Source of the DNA: Saliterribacillus persicus
GTDB lineage: Bacteria; Bacillota; Bacilli; Bacillales; Amphibacillaceae
Assembly (NCBI RefSeq): GCF_003337485.1
Contig: NZ_QPJJ01000005.1
Coordinates: forward strand, 148,856 to 212,855
Direction of reading: 5' to 3'
Length of the DNA: 64,000 nucleotides
The translations under genes and the position numbers were made by a program. Below, in pieces: positions 61,562 through 64,000 of the stretch. The first letter of the stretch is position 1. Every line of letters begins with the position of its first letter. The notes under the pieces are model-generated. The model did no database searches and had not been told where the DNA came from. It saw only the letters and a program-made list of their open reading frames with translations.

Positions 61562-61606
61562 ACAAAAAAATTCTAGTTGATTTCATAGGAAATTCAACTA
61601 GAATTT
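61562..61606 (-). terminator. Terminator of the ydbC-like gene
   Basis: AAATTCTAGTTGAtTTC and GAAaTTCAACTAGAATTT arms with loop ATAG, flanked by A/T runs on both sides. Confidence 0.88.
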
Positions 61607-61615
61607 TTATTTTTA

Positions 61616-61831
61616 TTATTTGTTTTTTATTATCTTTTCCAACGCTTGAAATTCTTCTTCTGAAAGTGTTACTCCTTTGCCCATCTTTTCGTATTCAGGA
61701 GCCCAGTCACGGATATCGTATTTTGGTTCTCGTTCATTCCAGCTTACTAAATTTAGTTCTTTTCTCCAGCCTTTAGGAGATTCTGACAATACCGCCACAT
61801 GCTTAATAATGTCGTATTTAATTGATGCCAT
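61616..61831 (-). CDS. YdbC-family PC4-like small protein
   Basis: The 71-residue protein resembles YdbC, a Bacillus/Lactococcus member of the PC4/Whirly-like single-stranded nucleic-acid-binding fold (YDIIKHVAVLSESPKGWRKELNLVSWN, KYDIRDWAPEYEKMGKGVTLSEEEFQALEKII). It may bind single-stranded DNA or RNA. GAGGTGA precedes the ATG. The PstS-like gene lies 17 bases downstream of... its upstream side, so the two may share a transcript. Confidence 0.8.
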   Translation of the reverse strand: MASIKYDIIKHVAVLSESPKGWRKELNLVSWNEREPKYDIRDWAPEYEKMGKGVTLSEEEFQALEKIIKNK

Positions 61832-61848
61832 TTTAACTCACCTCATAT

Positions 61849-63018
61849 TTATTGTTTTAAGGGGACATAACCCGTTTTTTCTATGATTTGTTGTCCTTGT
61901 TCACTAGTTATCCAGTCAATTAAAAGTGGGATATTATTATTATCATAATCAGTTCTAGTAATAGCATAAAACTCTGCAGTAAATGGATAGGTGTCATTGT
62001 TAATGTTTTCTTTGTTAGGATCAATTCCATCGATTTGTACAAATTTGATCTTTCCCTTATCAACCATCTCACTTGCAAAATAGCGAAAGGTAAAACCAAT
62101 TGCATCTGTTTTATTTTTATAGTTAGCTGTTTCACGAATAATTCCACCCATTCCAGATACAATTTCATCTGTCGGCGGCTCCATTAATCGTTTACCATCC
62201 ATCACTTTTTCTAGCATCGTTTGACTACCACTATCAGCTGGTCTCTGAAAAGCTCGAATTTCTTCATCCTTTCCTCCTACTTGGTTCCAGTTTGTAATCT
62301 CCCCAGAATATATCGCTTGAACCTCTTTAACTGTCAATTCAGTTACAGGATTATCAGCGTGGACAAAGAAGACAAATGCTTCTTTACCTATGGGTGTTAA
62401 ATCAAGTGATACATTTCTATTCTCCGCTTGCTTTTCTTGTCGCTCTGAAGGTCCTGCTGTGAAGATAATATCAACTTCACCACGAAAAAGATTCTGATAG
62501 GCATTTCCCGTTTGGCTTGCTAACACAATATTCTCATCGTCTTCTAGGTTATAATCACCTTCAGGATATACTGCTTTTACAAATGCTGCATACAATGGAT
62601 ACAAAGCTGTTGCACCAACTAGAACTGGTAAATTTTCTGTAATGGAAATAGTTGGTTCTGAATCTAAAGAGACGAGTTTATCATTGTCACTAGCGGGTTG
62701 ATAGCTTTCTAGATCTACATCTTGATTGGAAACAATCTCTAATTTATCCTGATAGACCTGATAGGAAACATAACTAATTAATATGACTGTTGCTACACTG
62801 TAGAAAAAAAGCGTAAATTTTTTTAAATTCTTTTTCGTGCCCTTCATAAATATGGCACAATTAGTGATGATAATAGTGGTGAGTGCTACTACGAAGATGA
62901 ACATGATAGGATATTCTCCTAACCCCGTAAAAGCTGCACCTATAATCATTGTGAAACTAATAAATATCATTGCACCTGTTAATACAAGAGAAACTATAAC
63001 CTTTCCTATTTGATTCAT
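61849..63018 (-). CDS. Membrane-anchored PstS-like phosphate-binding protein
   Basis: The 389-residue protein starts with three membrane helices (residues 5-30, 33-55, 68-90) instead of a lipoprotein signal. A periplasmic-binding-protein domain of the PstS group follows (VGATALYPLYAAFVKAVYP, FTAGPSERQEKQA, QRPADSGSQTMLEKVM, GYVPLKQ). It lacks pst permease and ATPase neighbours. ATG 63018 has AGAAGGAG upstream; a frame to 63060 is rejected. It could bind phosphate or a related anion to signal rather than to import it (inference). Confidence 0.85.
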   Translation of the reverse strand: MNQIGKVIVSLVLTGAMIFISFTMIIGAAFTGLGEYPIMFIFVVALTTIIITNCAIFMKGTKKNLKKFTLFFYSVATVILISYVSYQVYQDKLEIVSNQDVDLESYQPASDNDKLVSLDSEPTISITENLPVLVGATALYPLYAAFVKAVYPEGDYNLEDDENIVLASQTGNAYQNLFRGEVDIIFTAGPSERQEKQAENRNVSLDLTPIGKEAFVFFVHADNPVTELTVKEVQAIYSGEITNWNQVGGKDEEIRAFQRPADSGSQTMLEKVMDGKRLMEPPTDEIVSGMGGIIRETANYKNKTDAIGFTFRYFASEMVDKGKIKFVQIDGIDPNKENINNDTYPFTAEFYAITRTDYDNNNIPLLIDWITSEQGQQIIEKTGYVPLKQ

Positions 63019-63080
63019 TATAAGACTCCTTCTGTAAAAATAGCATACATTTTGAAGCATGTCGTATCTTCATCTCGATA

Positions 63081-63119
63081 AAAAAACGCAAATGCACATC
63101 ACTGCTTTTTTGCGTTTTT
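63081..63119. terminator. Terminator beyond trpB
   Basis: AAAAAACGCAAA and TTTGCGTTTTT arms (loop about 15 bases) with A- and T-runs. It closes the trpB transcript 40 bases after the stop. Confidence 0.75.
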
Positions 63120-63161
63120 CTAAGTTAGTTAAATTTTTCATAGAAGATTAAATTTATTTTT

Positions 63162-64000
63162 TTACTTTTCCATTTCATAGACCTGCTGTACATCTTTATC
63201 TCCACGTCCTGATAAATTCACAATAATGATATCATCTTTTTTAAGTTCGCTAGCTAGTTTGGTAGCATAAAAAATGGCGTGCGCACTCTCCAAGGCAGGT
63301 ATAATACCCTCAATCTTTGATAATTCTTTAAAAGACTCTAAAGCCTCTTCACCAGATACTGTTACATATTCTGCTCGTCCAGTTCCTTTTAAATAACTGT
63401 GTTCTGGACCAATACCAGGATAATCAAGTCCTGCTGCAATAGAGTAGGTTGGCTTTGGGTTCCCTTCTTCGTCTAGTAGCGTTAAGCATTTAAATCCATG
63501 AATAATTGCAGGTATCCCTTCGGTTAAAGATGGTGCTTCAGCAGGTTCTACACCAATTAAACGTACATCTGGTTCCTGTATGTAATTTGCGAAAGCTCCA
63601 ATTGCATTACTTCCTCCACCAGTTACAGCAATGACAGCGGTAGGTAGCTTCCCTTCTTTATCTAGAATTTGACGTTTGGATTCTTCACTAATTACTGATT
63701 GGAAGAATTTCACCATAGTAGGGAAAGGATGAGGGCCAACTGCAGATCCTAATAAATAGAAAGTCGATTGATAGTTTTCTACTAAATCACCTAAAGCAGC
63801 GTCAACGGCATCCTTTAATCGGCCTTGTCCAGCATCTACACTAACAACCTTCGCTCCTAATAATTCCATCCGAAACACATTAAGTGCTTGTCGCTGCATA
63901 TCATGTTTTCCCATGTAAATAATGCACTCCATGCCAAACATTGCGCAAGCAGTAGCGGTTGCAACGCCATGTTGACCAGCTCCAGTTTCTGCAATGACTC
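63162..64000 (-). CDS. trpB: Tryptophan synthase beta chain, 5' end outside the window
   Basis: The visible 278 residues are the C-terminal two-thirds of TrpB: IAETGAGQHGVATATACAMFG, FGMECIIYMGKHD..., the cofactor phosphate loop VTGGGSNAIGAF, GLDYPGIGPEHS, and the closing SGRGDKD. The PLP-binding Lys lies before the window edge. It joins indole and serine. No trpA follows; a terminator and a PstS-like gene come next, so trpA is elsewhere or this is a lone TrpB. Confidence 0.93.
   Translation of the reverse strand, partial: VIAETGAGQHGVATATACAMFGMECIIYMGKHDMQRQALNVFRMELLGAKVVSVDAGQGRLKDAVDAALGDLVENYQSTFYLLGSAVGPHPFPTMVKFFQSVISEESKRQILDKEGKLPTAVIAVTGGGSNAIGAFANYIQEPDVRLIGVEPAEAPSLTEGIPAIIHGFKCLTLLDEEGNPKPTYSIAAGLDYPGIGPEHSYLKGTGRAEYVTVSGEEALESFKELSKIEGIIPALESAHAIFYATKLASELKKDDIIIVNLSGRGDKDVQQVYEMEK

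Noticed and set aside
1-64000. tRNA, rRNA, CRISPR arrays, insertion sequences, integrases
   Set aside because: No cloverleaf or rRNA sequence, no spaced direct repeats, no transposase-like or recombinase-like protein was seen.

Overview
The window reads as a low-GC Gram-positive chromosome of the family Bacillaceae. The evidence is strong GGAGG-type ribosome binding sites, GTG and TTG starts, a cre site, a GlnR/TnrA box, B. subtilis-type gene neighbourhoods (yrk-like persulfide genes, cydABCD, ykuI, yesL-type sugar genes) and compact, mostly minus-strand operons. A halotolerant genus such as Gracilibacillus, Oceanobacillus or Virgibacillus would fit (BCCT transporter with an extreme acidic/basic tail), but the genus is an inference. 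There are no rRNA or tRNA genes, CRISPR arrays, insertion sequences or prophages; the only phage-like part is an isolated holin-endolysin pair.

Layout. 1-9.3 kb: a PEP-synthase-like ATP-grasp protein, a HesB-fold protein, a two-domain PPOX protein divergent from a CGNR regulator (their shared region carries two identical TTAACC-N19-GGTTAA palindromes), and a c-di-GMP-I riboswitch plus terminator leading a diguanylate cyclase/solute-binding-protein operon. 9.3-17.1 kb: a dense persulfide-handling locus (two CstR-type repressors, five rhodanese modules counting fusions, two TusA modules, two DsrE-like proteins, a rhodanese-persulfide dioxygenase, a glutaredoxin, DUF302 and a CoA-disulfide reductase-rhodanese). 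TATACC-N6-GGTATA operators sit at most of its promoters. 17.1-23.1 kb: cydABCD, encoding cytochrome bd oxidase and its assembly exporter. 23.1-30.8 kb: three large PAS/GGDEF/EAL signalling proteins and a chemoreceptor. 31-40.2 kb: methyltransferase, universal stress protein with a SulP transporter, MFS transporter, the orphan lysis pair, the BCCT transporter, a DsbA-family protein and a thioredoxin-like protein.

40.2-54 kb: a carbohydrate-use locus that looks aimed at rhamnogalacturonan-type pectin: a GH43 gene broken by one amber codon, a chemoreceptor, an acetylesterase, YesL, a GH106-like hydrolase, a membrane-bound AraC-type regulator, two sugar permeases and a lipoprotein binding protein preceded by a cre site. 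No ATPase is encoded, so a shared MsmX-type ATPase is expected. 54.3-64 kb: a Cys-rich/PAS/RsbW-like ATPase protein, tandem lipid kinases, a LOG-family protein, a YkuI-type EAL protein, glutamine synthetase under a GlnR/TnrA box, a YdbC-like protein, a membrane-anchored PstS-like protein and a 5'-truncated trpB.

Two themes recur. The first is cyclic-di-GMP signalling (five GGDEF/EAL proteins and one riboswitch). The second is sulfane-sulfur/redox handling next to a sulfide-tolerant oxidase. The most unusual local signals are the c-di-GMP riboswitch over a cyclase/binding-protein pair, the tetrad-repeat tail and hairpin-containing leader of the BCCT gene, the paired TTAACC operators, a CstR paralogue lacking its second cysteine, and the Trp-to-amber interruption of the GH43 gene.
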